From NCBI GenBank assembly GCA_947567625.1, contig CANONN010000040.1, forward strand, positions 1 to 32,301: a DNA stretch of 32,301 nucleotides, given 5' to 3'. The notes below the pieces were generated by a model. The model saw only the letters and a list, made by a program, of their open reading frames with translations. It had not been told where the DNA came from and ran no database searches. The position numbers and the translations under genes were made by a program. The stretch is from an uncultured Roseburia sp. (GTDB taxonomy: Bacteria > Bacillota > Clostridia > Lachnospirales > Lachnospiraceae). Shown here piece by piece: positions 23,455 to 30,976 of this stretch. Position 1 is the stretch's first letter, and every line of letters starts with the position of its first letter.

Positions 23455-25034
23455 AAAGATATGATTTGATTGTAGTTGGCGCGGGTCCGTCCGGTTTATC
23501 CGCCGCGATCGAGGCGGCCAAAAGAGGTTTACGGACGGTTGTATTCGACGAGAACGAAAAACCCGGAGGACAGTTGTTTAAACAGATACATAAATTTTTT
23601 GGTTCCAGAGAGCACAGGGCCAAAATTCGGGGTTATGTGATCGGACAGCAGCTTTTAGAGGAGGCCGACAGCCTTGGCGTTGAGGTAAGGTTAAACGCGA
23701 CGGTCATAGGGCTGTATCAGGATAAAGAGGTTGTGGTAAAGCTTGCCGACGAAGTAGTGCACTGTAAGGGGGACGCCATCATCATTGCAACCGGAGCGGC
23801 AGAGAATATGGTGACATTCGAGGGATGGACGCTGCCCGGCGTCATCGGCGCCGGAGCGGCGCAGACGATGATGAACCTGCACGGCATAAAACCCGGGCAG
23901 AGGGTCTTGATGCTCGGCAGCGGCAATGTGGGATTAGTGGTGAGCTTCCAGCTGCTGCAATGCGGTTGTGAGGTCGTAGCGCTCGTCGATGCGGCGCCAA
24001 AAATCGGCGGCTATGGCGTCCATGCTGCCAAAATTGCCAGAACGGGCGTTCCGTTCTATTTGTCGCACACCATTGTGCGGGCAGAGGGTGACGACTGCGT
24101 GACCGGGGTGACGATCGCCAAGGTGGACGAGCATTTTCAGTTCATCCCGGGAACGGAAAAGAAATTTGAGGTCGATACGATATGTCTCGCCGTCGGGCTT
24201 TCCCCGATGTCGCAGCTGTTAAAAATGGCCGGATGCAAAATGGAGGATAATCCCAGGCGCGGCGGTCAGGTGCCAATCTGTGATGCGTATGGGAGAACTT
24301 CTCTGGCAGGCGTATTTGTCGCCGGCGACGTCTCCGGGATTGAGGAGGCGAGCTCTGCAATGATAGAGGGAAGAATGGCCGGGATTGCTGCGTGCGAATA
24401 TCTGGGTTTTATGGAGAAAGAGGAGCTTGCTGCACAGCTTGCATCGCAAGAGCGCGCGCTTGACGGACTGCGGCAGGGAATGTTCGCACCGCAAAACAGG
24501 GGGAGGGCCGTTGCGGAGACAGAGGAGGGAATCGCTGTTTCCGCCAGCCTGCTGCGGCATGGATACATAAGCGATGATGAGATCGAAAGATTTCCCGGTA
24601 TCACGCACAGAGCCGGCGTTCATCCGGTGATGGAGTGTACACAGAATATCCCTTGCAATCCATGTCAGGATGCGTGCCCGAAAGGGTGTATCAGCATCGG
24701 CGCCAATATCACTTCGCTGCCGGTTGTCGTGGAGAGCGCGGAATGTATGAACTGTGGCATGTGCGTTGCCTCCTGTTCCGGGCAGGCAATTTTTCTTGTG
24801 GAGGAGGATTGTGGGGACGATACGGCAACGGTCACGCTGCCCTATGAATTTCTGCCGCTTCCCGCCGCCGGGACGAAAGGAGATGCGCTCGGCCGCAGCG
24901 GGCAAAGGGTCTGTGAGGCCGAGGTCGTGGGCGTCAGAAGTGCGAAAGCCTTTGATAAGACCAATCTGCTCACGATCAAGGTGCCAAAAGAATACGCGAT
25001 GAAAGCGAGATTTTTTCGATCGATGCACAACTGA
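23451..25034 (+). CDS. FAD/NAD(P)-binding oxidoreductase subunit with C-terminal 2[4Fe-4S] ferredoxin
   Basis: The 527-residue product is the large subunit (HcnB/OoxA/PDH-alpha type). It starts with VVGAGPSGLSAAIEAAKRGL (FAD), has GGQLFKQIHKFFG and a second Rossmann site VLMLGSGNVGLVVSFQLLQ, then GVFVAGDVSGIEEASSAMIE. A cysteine-rich tail follows: C396, C402, C405, C409, C413 and C432, C435, C438, C442 (CMNCGMCVASCSG), consistent with two [4Fe-4S] clusters. Typical HcnB-like proteins instead have a short BFD-like C-terminus, which here is a separate gene. ATG 23451 overlaps the upstream stop. The FAD-to-cluster layout suggests electrons leave to ferredoxin or a similar acceptor rather than oxygen, fitting an anaerobe. 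Confidence 0.92.
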   Translation: MKRYDLIVVGAGPSGLSAAIEAAKRGLRTVVFDENEKPGGQLFKQIHKFFGSREHRAKIRGYVIGQQLLEEADSLGVEVRLNATVIGLYQDKEVVVKLADEVVHCKGDAIIIATGAAENMVTFEGWTLPGVIGAGAAQTMMNLHGIKPGQRVLMLGSGNVGLVVSFQLLQCGCEVVALVDAAPKIGGYGVHAAKIARTGVPFYLSHTIVRAEGDDCVTGVTIAKVDEHFQFIPGTEKKFEVDTICLAVGLSPMSQLLKMAGCKMEDNPRRGGQVPICDAYGRTSLAGVFVAGDVSGIEEASSAMIEGRMAGIAACEYLGFMEKEELAAQLASQERALDGLRQGMFAPQNRGRAVAETEEGIAVSASLLRHGYISDDEIERFPGITHRAGVHPVMECTQNIPCNPCQDACPKGCISIGANITSLPVVVESAECMNCGMCVASCSGQAIFLVEEDCGDDTATVTLPYEFLPLPAAGTKGDALGRSGQRVCEAEVVGVRSAKAFDKTNLLTIKVPKEYAMKARFFRSMHN

Positions 25035-25090
25035 CTATAAGGAACAAAATGTGAGATAGGAAAAGACGGAACTCAAAATAGGAGGCTGAT

Positions 25091-25429
25091 ATGAGTAATG
25101 TAATTGACAGGTCAAGGGAGATCGGGCCATATATCCCGGCCCCGGACGACGATAGAATCATCTGCCGGTGCGAGGAAGTTACGCAGGGCGAAATCCGCAG
25201 GGCGGTACATGAAGGTATGTGGACCATGACTGAGATCAGAAGATATCTGCGGACCGGAATGGGGCTATGCCAGGGACAGACCTGCGGAAAGCTCGTAAAG
25301 GGCATTGTTGCGCGGGAACTCGGCGTTCCCATGGCGGCGCTGGAACCCGCCACGTCGCGGGTCCCGATGCGTCCGATCGAAATGCGTGTGTTTGCAAACG
25401 AGGCAAAGGAGGGCGGGGAACATGAGTAA
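25091..25429 (+). CDS. BFD-like [2Fe-2S]-binding protein
   Basis: The 112-residue protein contains a bacterioferritin-associated-ferredoxin-type domain: IICRCEEVTQGEIRRAVHEG, and then GLCQGQTCGKLV, giving C-x-C followed about 33 residues later by C-x4-C. A Pro/Met-rich tail follows (MAALEPATSRVPMRPIEMRV). The same domain is found fused to the FAD subunit in HcnB/OoxA proteins; here it is encoded separately. AGGAG precedes the ATG. Its stop overlaps the next gene's start by 8 bp, so all these subunits are probably made together. Confidence 0.9.
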   Translation: MSNVIDRSREIGPYIPAPDDDRIICRCEEVTQGEIRRAVHEGMWTMTEIRRYLRTGMGLCQGQTCGKLVKGIVARELGVPMAALEPATSRVPMRPIEMRVFANEAKEGGEHE

Positions 25430-26549
25430 TTGTGCAGAGGTTGTGATCATTGGCGGCGGTATCATTGGCTGTGCCACGGCATATTATCTGGCCAAAAGAG
25501 GCGTTGACGTCATTGTGCTTGAGGGCAGCGACCACATCGGCAACGGCGGCTCCTCCAGAAACGGCGGCGGCGTGCGCCAGTCGGGGCGCGACCCAAGGGA
25601 ATTGCCGCTGGTGATGTACGGAATCAAAAACTTCTGGCCCACGCTGTCAGAGGAATTGGAAGCAGACTGCGAATATCATCAGGACGGCAATCTGAGATTG
25701 GGAAAATCCGAGAAACACAGACAGATTTTGGAGGGGTTGACCGAGCGTGCCCAAAAAGCCGGTCTCGATGTCACAATGATCGACGGGGACGAAGTGCGCC
25801 GCATCAATCCCTATCTGTCCGGGGAAGTCACCTGTGCCAGCTGGTGTCCGACCGACGGCCACGCGAATCCGCTGACGACGACGCTGGGATATTATAAGAC
25901 GGCGAGAAAGCTTGGCGTTCGCTTTATTACCGGTGAGAACGTCACAGAGCTTCGCAAAAGAAAAGGGAGACTTGTTGAAGTGATCACGGAAAATAACAGA
26001 TACGGCGCAGGGAGCGTCGTGCTTGCCGCCGGGCTTGGCAGCAGGGAGCTCGCGGCAACGGTCGGCATTGACATCCCGATGCAGCCGGCCATGCTCGAAG
26101 CGCTTGTGACCGAGGCGCAGCCACCTATGTTTGATCAGATGCTTGGAACGGCCGAGGCCGACTTCTACGGGCATCAGACGAAACACGGCTCCTTTGTATT
26201 CGGCGGTTCCTCGGGACTGGAGGGATTTACCAGAGACAACGGCACGCCGATCTGTTATAGTAAGACGGCGCCCTGTATCTGCCGGGGCATCATGAAATAT
26301 TTTCCGCATCTGGCCGACGCCAAAATTGTGCGCACCTGGGCAGGGTGGATGGACAAATGCGCCGACGGCGTGCCTGTACTGGGAACGGTCGAGGAGGTGC
26401 CGGGCCTGATACTCGCGGCCGGCTTTACCGGCCACGGTTTTGGCATTGCCCCGGCGGTGGGAGACCAGCTGGCGGAGCTGATTGTGACGGGTAACACGAC
26501 GGTGGATATTTCGGCGTTGCATTATGACCGCTTTCGCGCTAAAATATAG
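25422..26549 (+). CDS. FAD-dependent amino acid/amine dehydrogenase subunit (DadA/HcnC-like)
   Basis: The 375-residue product is the catalytic subunit of the DAO/DadA type, which oxidises C-N bonds of amino acids, N-methyl amino acids, imino acids or opines. FAD binding is at VVIIGGGIIGCATAYYLAKR (5-25). Other family segments are GGSSRNGGGVRQSGRDPREL, GSVVLAAGLGSRELAATVGI, and RTWAGWMDKCADGVPVLGT followed by AAGFTGHGFGIAPAVG at the C-terminus. ATG 25422 overlaps the BFD-like gene; the longer open frame upstream lies inside that gene and is not used. Substrate cannot be read from sequence; the nearby permease and ornithine-cyclodeaminase-type gene suggest amino acid or opine use. Confidence 0.92.
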   Translation: MSNCAEVVIIGGGIIGCATAYYLAKRGVDVIVLEGSDHIGNGGSSRNGGGVRQSGRDPRELPLVMYGIKNFWPTLSEELEADCEYHQDGNLRLGKSEKHRQILEGLTERAQKAGLDVTMIDGDEVRRINPYLSGEVTCASWCPTDGHANPLTTTLGYYKTARKLGVRFITGENVTELRKRKGRLVEVITENNRYGAGSVVLAAGLGSRELAATVGIDIPMQPAMLEALVTEAQPPMFDQMLGTAEADFYGHQTKHGSFVFGGSSGLEGFTRDNGTPICYSKTAPCICRGIMKYFPHLADAKIVRTWAGWMDKCADGVPVLGTVEEVPGLILAAGFTGHGFGIAPAVGDQLAELIVTGNTTVDISALHYDRFRAKI

Positions 26550-26568
26550 CCGTAAAGGTTAGGGGCTT

Positions 26569-27429
26569 ATGATATGGCAAAAAGATAGCTTAAAGGCGAC
26601 ACAGCCGTTTTATGTTTTAAATACCGATAAGTTTTTACAGGAAATCTATTTCAGGCAGGGTATCTCACATTTCTATTCGTTTCGGACGGCAAAGAGGATG
26701 ACAATATCCACTGTCCCGGACGGATGTATCGACTTACTTTTTGTATATTACAGCGCAGGCATGAAAAGCTATGTCTGCGGGAGCGTGTTAAAATGCAGTC
26801 AAGTTGAGTGGGAAGGGCCCGCGGAGTTTTTTGGTGTGCGCTTTTTGCCCGGATTTCACCCGGCGGGCCTGCTCGTTACGCAGAGGGATTTGCTGGAGAG
26901 CAGGTTTCCTCTGGAACGTTACCTGCAAAAACAGGAATTGATTCGCCTTCTTGCCCCGCAGACAGACTTTTGTCAGAGAATCCGCACTTTTTTGCGAGAA
27001 TACACCAAAATGGAAGAGAAGCGGGAGGCTCCCTATGGCAAAAAGGAGCTGGTCGCCTCCGTGAAATCCCTGGTCTATCAGTCCGGCGGCCTGATAAGAA
27101 TAGGAGAAATCGAGAATCGGACGGGCTACACGGCGCGCTATATTAACAAAGTCTTTCTGGAGGAGATGGGATTTGGGCCAAAGACGTTCTGTAAAATTAT
27201 ACAGTTTCAGCGTGCGCTGGAGTATCTCAACTATGGTGTGCCCGCCAATATGACGGATGCCGCCGTTGCGCTGGGGTATTATGACCAGCCGCAGTTTATC
27301 CGCGACTTTAAAGAGTATGCCGGTATGACGCCGGCCAAATATCTGCGTCTGGTTCACGATCAGACTTACCGGGCGCGGGTCAGGGATATGGGCTTTTTCC
27401 TAGATTCCTCGGCCTGTGAGGGTAAATGA
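26569..27429 (+). CDS. AraC family transcriptional regulator (likely of the oxidoreductase operon)
   Basis: The 286-residue protein begins with a DUF6597-like sensing part (ISTVPDGCIDLLFVYYSAGM, GPAEFFGVRFLPGFHPAGL) and ends in an AraC helix-turn-helix (RIGEIENRTGYTARYINKVF, FKEYAGMTPAKYLRL). It starts 19 bp after the DadA-like gene on the same strand, so it probably sits in that operon and controls it. AGGGG precedes the ATG by six bases. The ligand is unknown. After its stop, 27430-27672 carries palindromic sequence and no gene. Confidence 0.92.
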   Translation: MIWQKDSLKATQPFYVLNTDKFLQEIYFRQGISHFYSFRTAKRMTISTVPDGCIDLLFVYYSAGMKSYVCGSVLKCSQVEWEGPAEFFGVRFLPGFHPAGLLVTQRDLLESRFPLERYLQKQELIRLLAPQTDFCQRIRTFLREYTKMEEKREAPYGKKELVASVKSLVYQSGGLIRIGEIENRTGYTARYINKVFLEEMGFGPKTFCKIIQFQRALEYLNYGVPANMTDAAVALGYYDQPQFIRDFKEYAGMTPAKYLRLVHDQTYRARVRDMGFFLDSSACEGK

Positions 27430-27495
27430 CACACTGCGCCGTATACGTGCCTGTGCACAAAAGTCCCAGCCGCAGCCAATCGTGCCAAATAGCCG

Positions 27496-27572
27496 GGAAT
27501 CCGTCCCTTTGCCGCAGGCAAACTTTAAATGAGCGGGATTCCGTAACAGTGAAGCCCGGCTCAACTGTTACG
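27496..27572 (+). repeat. Palindromic region including a 9-bp hairpin related to the dispersed element
   Basis: CGTAACAGT (27542-27550) pairs perfectly with ACTGTTACG (27564-27572). The stem and loop start (GTAACAGTGAAGCC) repeat almost exactly the middle block of the element at 13806-13890. GGAATCC (27496-27502) and GGATTCC (27537-27543) give a second inverted repeat around it. Confidence 0.65.
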
Positions 27573-27672
27573 CGCAGCTAGCAGCCAGTAATGTCAAATA
27601 AACAAAGAATGTAGCGCATTAAGTTGACGGTGCGTGAATGTTTCGTCAATGCCGGAAAGGACAGGGAGAAAA

Positions 27673-28503
27673 ATGCCGGAAATGCCGGAAGTGGAAACCA
27701 TAAAGCGTGTGTTAGAGCCGCAGCTGAAAGGGCTTATGATTACTAAGGTTACGTTGAAACGTCCTGAAATTGCGGCATACCCCGACGCAGAGCGATTTTG
27801 TGCACGGTTGGGAGGTCAGACAATTTCCCACATGGAGCGCAGAGGCAAATATTTGATGATTTGGCTCGAAAGCCAAGACCGTATCATTTTGCATCTGCGC
27901 ATGACGGGCTGCCTGCTGCTTGCGCCGGCAGATATCCCGGAGGAGAAACATACACATATTATTTTTCGTCTCAGCGACGGCAGAGAGCTGCGGTTTTCAG
28001 ATACCCGGCGATTTGGGCGTTTCTGGCTGCTACAAAAGGACGAGGCGGATACATACAGCGGAGCTGGCAAATTGGGCATAGAGCCGTTTGACACAAAGCT
28101 GACGGGCTCCTATCTATATAGTCATTTAGGCAGCCGGAAAAAAGCGGTGAAGGGGTGCCTTTTAGATCAGAGTATCATCGCGGGAATCGGAAATATTTAT
28201 GCCGACGAGATTTTGTTCGCGGCGGGAATTTATCCGGCGCGTCCGGCAAACAGCCTTAATCTTTGCGAATGGGAGAAACTTGCCGCAGTGATACCCGAAC
28301 GTCTTGTCTATTTTATTGAAAAGAACGAGATAACGCCGGAGGAATATCTAAAATCAAAGGGGCGGGATTACCGCAATACGCCCTTTTTGCAGATATATGG
28401 CCATGAGGGCAGTCCCTGTCCAGTCTGCGAAACGGTATTTCGCCGTATTGTCGTTGGCGGCAGGAGCAGCGTCTACTGTCCGGCATGCCAGAAAGACGTA
28501 TGA
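27673..28503 (+). CDS. mutM: Formamidopyrimidine-DNA glycosylase
   Basis: The 276-residue Fpg/MutM removes oxidised purines and cuts the strand. The start MPEMPEVETI exposes the catalytic proline P2 and E3 after methionine removal, so ATG 27673 is used rather than the in-frame start at 27634. RRGKYLMIW contains the conserved lysine; QSIIAGIGNIYADEILF is the helix-two-turn-helix. The zinc finger is C-x2-C (CPVCETVF) with YCPACQKDV at the C-terminus. GGGAG precedes the start. It interrupts the amino-acid utilisation block and is unlikely to take part in it. A terminator and a copy of the dispersed hairpin element follow. Confidence 0.97.
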   Translation: MPEMPEVETIKRVLEPQLKGLMITKVTLKRPEIAAYPDAERFCARLGGQTISHMERRGKYLMIWLESQDRIILHLRMTGCLLLAPADIPEEKHTHIIFRLSDGRELRFSDTRRFGRFWLLQKDEADTYSGAGKLGIEPFDTKLTGSYLYSHLGSRKKAVKGCLLDQSIIAGIGNIYADEILFAAGIYPARPANSLNLCEWEKLAAVIPERLVYFIEKNEITPEEYLKSKGRDYRNTPFLQIYGHEGSPCPVCETVFRRIVVGGRSSVYCPACQKDV

Positions 28504-28561
28504 CCGATTTATACAAGTTTTTTATGAAAAAGTAGATATAATGATGAATCATAAGTAAGAC

Positions 28562-28597
28562 AAAGGCGTCTGACAGGAATGTCGGGCGCTTTTTTTG
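28562..28597 (+). terminator. Terminator after mutM
   Basis: GGCGTCTGACA pairs with TGTCGGGCGCT (with G-U pairs) around GGAA, followed by seven T. Confidence 0.8.
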
Positions 28598-28680
28598 TCT
28601 TATAGGAAAGACTGTTTTGCTTTAAAATACGAAAGCATATATCGTTCCTATAAGATAAAAACCCTCCAGGAGGATTCGCA
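28598..28680 (+). repeat. Dispersed hairpin element, copy 2
   Basis: TCTTATAGGAA (28598-28608) pairs perfectly with TTCCTATAAGA (28645-28655). Then come GATAAAAACC, CCTCC-A-GGAGG and TTCGCAC. It parallels the element at 18772 over about 80 bp in stem, loop and tail, in the same orientation relative to the upstream terminator. Confidence 0.85.
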
Positions 28681-28757
28681 CACTTTTTTATCCGCAGCGC
28701 AGAAAATGATCTTCTGCCCGCGTCACTCGGCATAAATGTTTCGGAAGGAGAAGAAAA

Positions 28758-29105
28758 ATGGGATATTCTAAAATTGAAGTGGTGACATCCATGAACAGGC
28801 TCAGCAGCCTGAAATCAGCGTTGAGTAAACTTGGCGTCAGCGGTATGACGGTTGTACAGGCGATCGGCTGCGGCGTACAGAAAGGTACCTTTGAGTATGA
28901 GGCAGAAGAAAACGAGGAGATGGAGCTTTTGCCCAAGCAGATTATCAGTCTTGTGGTTGAGGATGAAAAAATTGAGGATGTTGTGGAGACGGTGAAAAAG
29001 GAGCTGTATACCGGGCATATCGGCGACGGAAAAATCTTTATCGCCCCGCTCTCGAATGTGATACGGGTGCGGACCGGCGAGGAGGGCAGCGATGCTTTAA
29101 GTTAA
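28758..29105 (+). CDS. PII (GlnB/GlnK) family signal protein without the T-loop tyrosine
   Basis: The 115-residue protein shows the PII fold: KIEVVTSMNRLSSLKSALSK, LGVSGMTVVQAIGCGVQKG, LLPKQIISLVVEDEKIEDVV, and TGHIGDGKIFIAPLSNVIRV plus RTGEEGSDA. The T loop between QKG and LPK has the normal 14 residues (TFEYEAEENEEMEL), but the position of the uridylylated tyrosine (Y51 in E. coli) reads Glu, and the usual RGAEY stretch is acidic. It should therefore bind ATP/ADP and perhaps 2-oxoglutarate without being uridylylated there. GGAG precedes the ATG. It lies 33 bp before an APC amino-acid permease, not an AmtB ammonium channel, so it may gate that permease; this is an inference. Confidence 0.9.
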   Translation: MGYSKIEVVTSMNRLSSLKSALSKLGVSGMTVVQAIGCGVQKGTFEYEAEENEEMELLPKQIISLVVEDEKIEDVVETVKKELYTGHIGDGKIFIAPLSNVIRVRTGEEGSDALS

Positions 29106-29138
29106 TATGCGCATGGATACGCGGAAAGCGAGGATATT

Positions 29139-30581
29139 ATGGAAGAGAAAAAATTGGGTCTGCCCAGTGTGATAGCGACCGGCATGGGACTGATTGTGGC
29201 GACGAGCTGCCTGATGTCCCTTGGGCAGGGCGCCGGTGCGATCGGAGTCAGCTTTATCATAGCGATGGTCGTCGCGTGCATTGTAAATATTTTTACCGCC
29301 CTTTCCCTGGCGGAATTAAACGCGCTGATGCCGAATCTGACAGGAGGTCTGGCACAGTACACGCTGGCCTGCATGGGGCCGTTTGCCTCAATCGTGTCTA
29401 TGGTTGGCGGATATCTGGTCTGCAATGCCATCACGGGGAGCGTAGAGTGCGCCATGTTTGGGAATGCCATCAATTCCGTGTTCGATACGGGGCTGCCATC
29501 GAGTGTATTTTGCATTATCTTGCTGGTTGTGCTGATGATCGCAAATTTGAACGGCATTGACATGTTTGCCAAAATTCAGGACATTGTGGCATATGGGCTG
29601 ATTATTTCCCTGATTGTGATGGGAGTAATCGGAATTGTGGGAGCCGGGACAGGAGAGCAGGTAACGCAGCCGTGGGTGCTGTCTTTTCAGCCGGCGGATG
29701 TTTTTTCCATGGTAGGGCTGGCATTTTTCCTGTTTTTGGGGTGTGAATTTATCATCCCGATCGCGAAAGATGTGAAGAATCCGCGCAGAAATGTGCCGCT
29801 GGGGATGGTGCTCAGTCTGGTGGTCGTCTGCCTGATGCAGATTATTGTCGTGCTCGGTATGCACAATTATACGGAATGGGGGGCGCTCGCGGCGGACAAC
29901 TCTCCGCATATTTTTTACGGAACGGCGCTTCTGGGCAAATTTGGCGCGCTGTGGATGATTCTGGTATCGATTTTTGCCGTTGTCAGTACGGTAAACTCCG
30001 TGATCAGCTCCCTGTCGTACATCTGCGCGGGCATGGCCAAGATCAATATGCTCCCGTCCGTTTTCCAAAAAAGAAATAAAAAAGGGGCTCCCTACGTCGG
30101 AATCCTGATGATCGGCGGCGTGATGATTGTGATAAACGCCACCGGGCTTTCCACATCAGACCAGTTATCGTTTTTGATCTTGGTGGGGTGCGTGTTCTGG
30201 ATGATCGCCTACATTATATCCAATATCAACGTGCTGATTTTGCGAAAACGTATGGCGAGGGCGCCCAGAACCTTTAAGATTCCGTTCGGCCCGCTGTTTC
30301 CGATACTCGGGATACTGGGAAATGCCTTTATGGTGTGGAACATCGACGGAAATATCGAGGTAAGGCTCGGCATCTATAAAATATGCTTAACGATTTTTCT
30401 TCTGTTGGCGGTGTACGCGGTGATCTGGATTAAGAAGGTCATGAAACGCAGGCTCTTTGCGCCCGTTCCCCTGCACGAGGTCATGGCGATGGAAAACGAT
30501 CTCTATGGGGTGATACATAACAGGAAAAAGCGCAGCCGTGAGAACAGCGGACAAAACGTGAAGAGTGGTAAAAGAGCATGA
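29139..30581 (+). CDS. APC family amino acid permease
   Basis: The 480-residue membrane protein has about twelve helices and the APC opening (LGLPSVIATGMGLIVATSCL, with small residues in helix 1), then ALSLAELNALMPNLTGGLAQ, FLFLGCEFIIPIAKDVKNPR and SSLSYICAGMAKINMLPSVF. It likely imports an amino acid or related compound by proton or sodium coupling. The C-terminal tail is basic (RKKRSREN and GKRA). GAGG precedes the start. It is probably co-transcribed with the upstream PII-type gene and, across a 35-bp tandem-repeat region, may be linked to the downstream ornithine-cyclodeaminase-family gene. Substrate is not determined. Confidence 0.93.
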   Translation: MEEKKLGLPSVIATGMGLIVATSCLMSLGQGAGAIGVSFIIAMVVACIVNIFTALSLAELNALMPNLTGGLAQYTLACMGPFASIVSMVGGYLVCNAITGSVECAMFGNAINSVFDTGLPSSVFCIILLVVLMIANLNGIDMFAKIQDIVAYGLIISLIVMGVIGIVGAGTGEQVTQPWVLSFQPADVFSMVGLAFFLFLGCEFIIPIAKDVKNPRRNVPLGMVLSLVVVCLMQIIVVLGMHNYTEWGALAADNSPHIFYGTALLGKFGALWMILVSIFAVVSTVNSVISSLSYICAGMAKINMLPSVFQKRNKKGAPYVGILMIGGVMIVINATGLSTSDQLSFLILVGCVFWMIAYIISNINVLILRKRMARAPRTFKIPFGPLFPILGILGNAFMVWNIDGNIEVRLGIYKICLTIFLLLAVYAVIWIKKVMKRRLFAPVPLHEVMAMENDLYGVIHNRKKRSRENSGQNVKSGKRA

Positions 30582-30599
30582 GAAATCAGAATGAAGCGT

Positions 30600-30914
30600 G
30601 AGGCGAAAACCAAAAACGCGAGAGATCAAACGAAGAGGTGAAAACCAAAAACGCAAGAGATCAAATGATGAGGGATATACCAAAAATGAGAGAGATCAAA
30701 CGAAGAGGTGAAAGCCAAAAAGGCGAGAGGTCAAACGAAGAGGTGAAAACCAAAAACGCGAGAGATCAAACGAAGAGGTGAAAACCAAAAACGCGAGAGA
30801 TCAAACGAAGAGATGAAAACCAAAAACGCGAGAGATCAAACAATGAGGCGAAAACCAAAAACGCGAGAGATCAAATGATGAGGTGTATACCAAAAACGCG
30901 AGAGATCAAACGAC
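30600..30914 (+). repeat. Nine 35-bp tandem repeats between the permease and the ornithine-cyclodeaminase-like gene
   Basis: Units begin at 30600, 30635, 30670, 30705, 30740, 30775, 30810, 30845 and 30880, with an exact 35-bp period and a degenerate unit on each side. The consensus starts GAGGTGAAAACC and is about three-quarters purine, with hardly any T. Period 35 is not a multiple of three, and TGA occurs in the unit, so it is not coding. Each unit contains a Shine-Dalgarno-like GAGGTG, and the true ribosome site of the next gene (GAGAGGTGA) resembles it. It accounts for nearly all of the 386-bp gene-free gap. Confidence 0.95.
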
Positions 30915-30976
30915 ATGAAGTTAAAAAATGTGATATCAGAAAAAAGTGACAGCGAGCAAATAGAGAGGTGACACAT

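Noticed and set aside
24219-25028. 269-codon minus-strand frame
   Set aside because: It lies entirely opposite the FAD/ferredoxin subunit, which has strong motifs and a coupled start.
30600-30914. CRISPR array
   Set aside because: The 35-bp units are directly adjacent with no unique spacers, and no cas genes are present.
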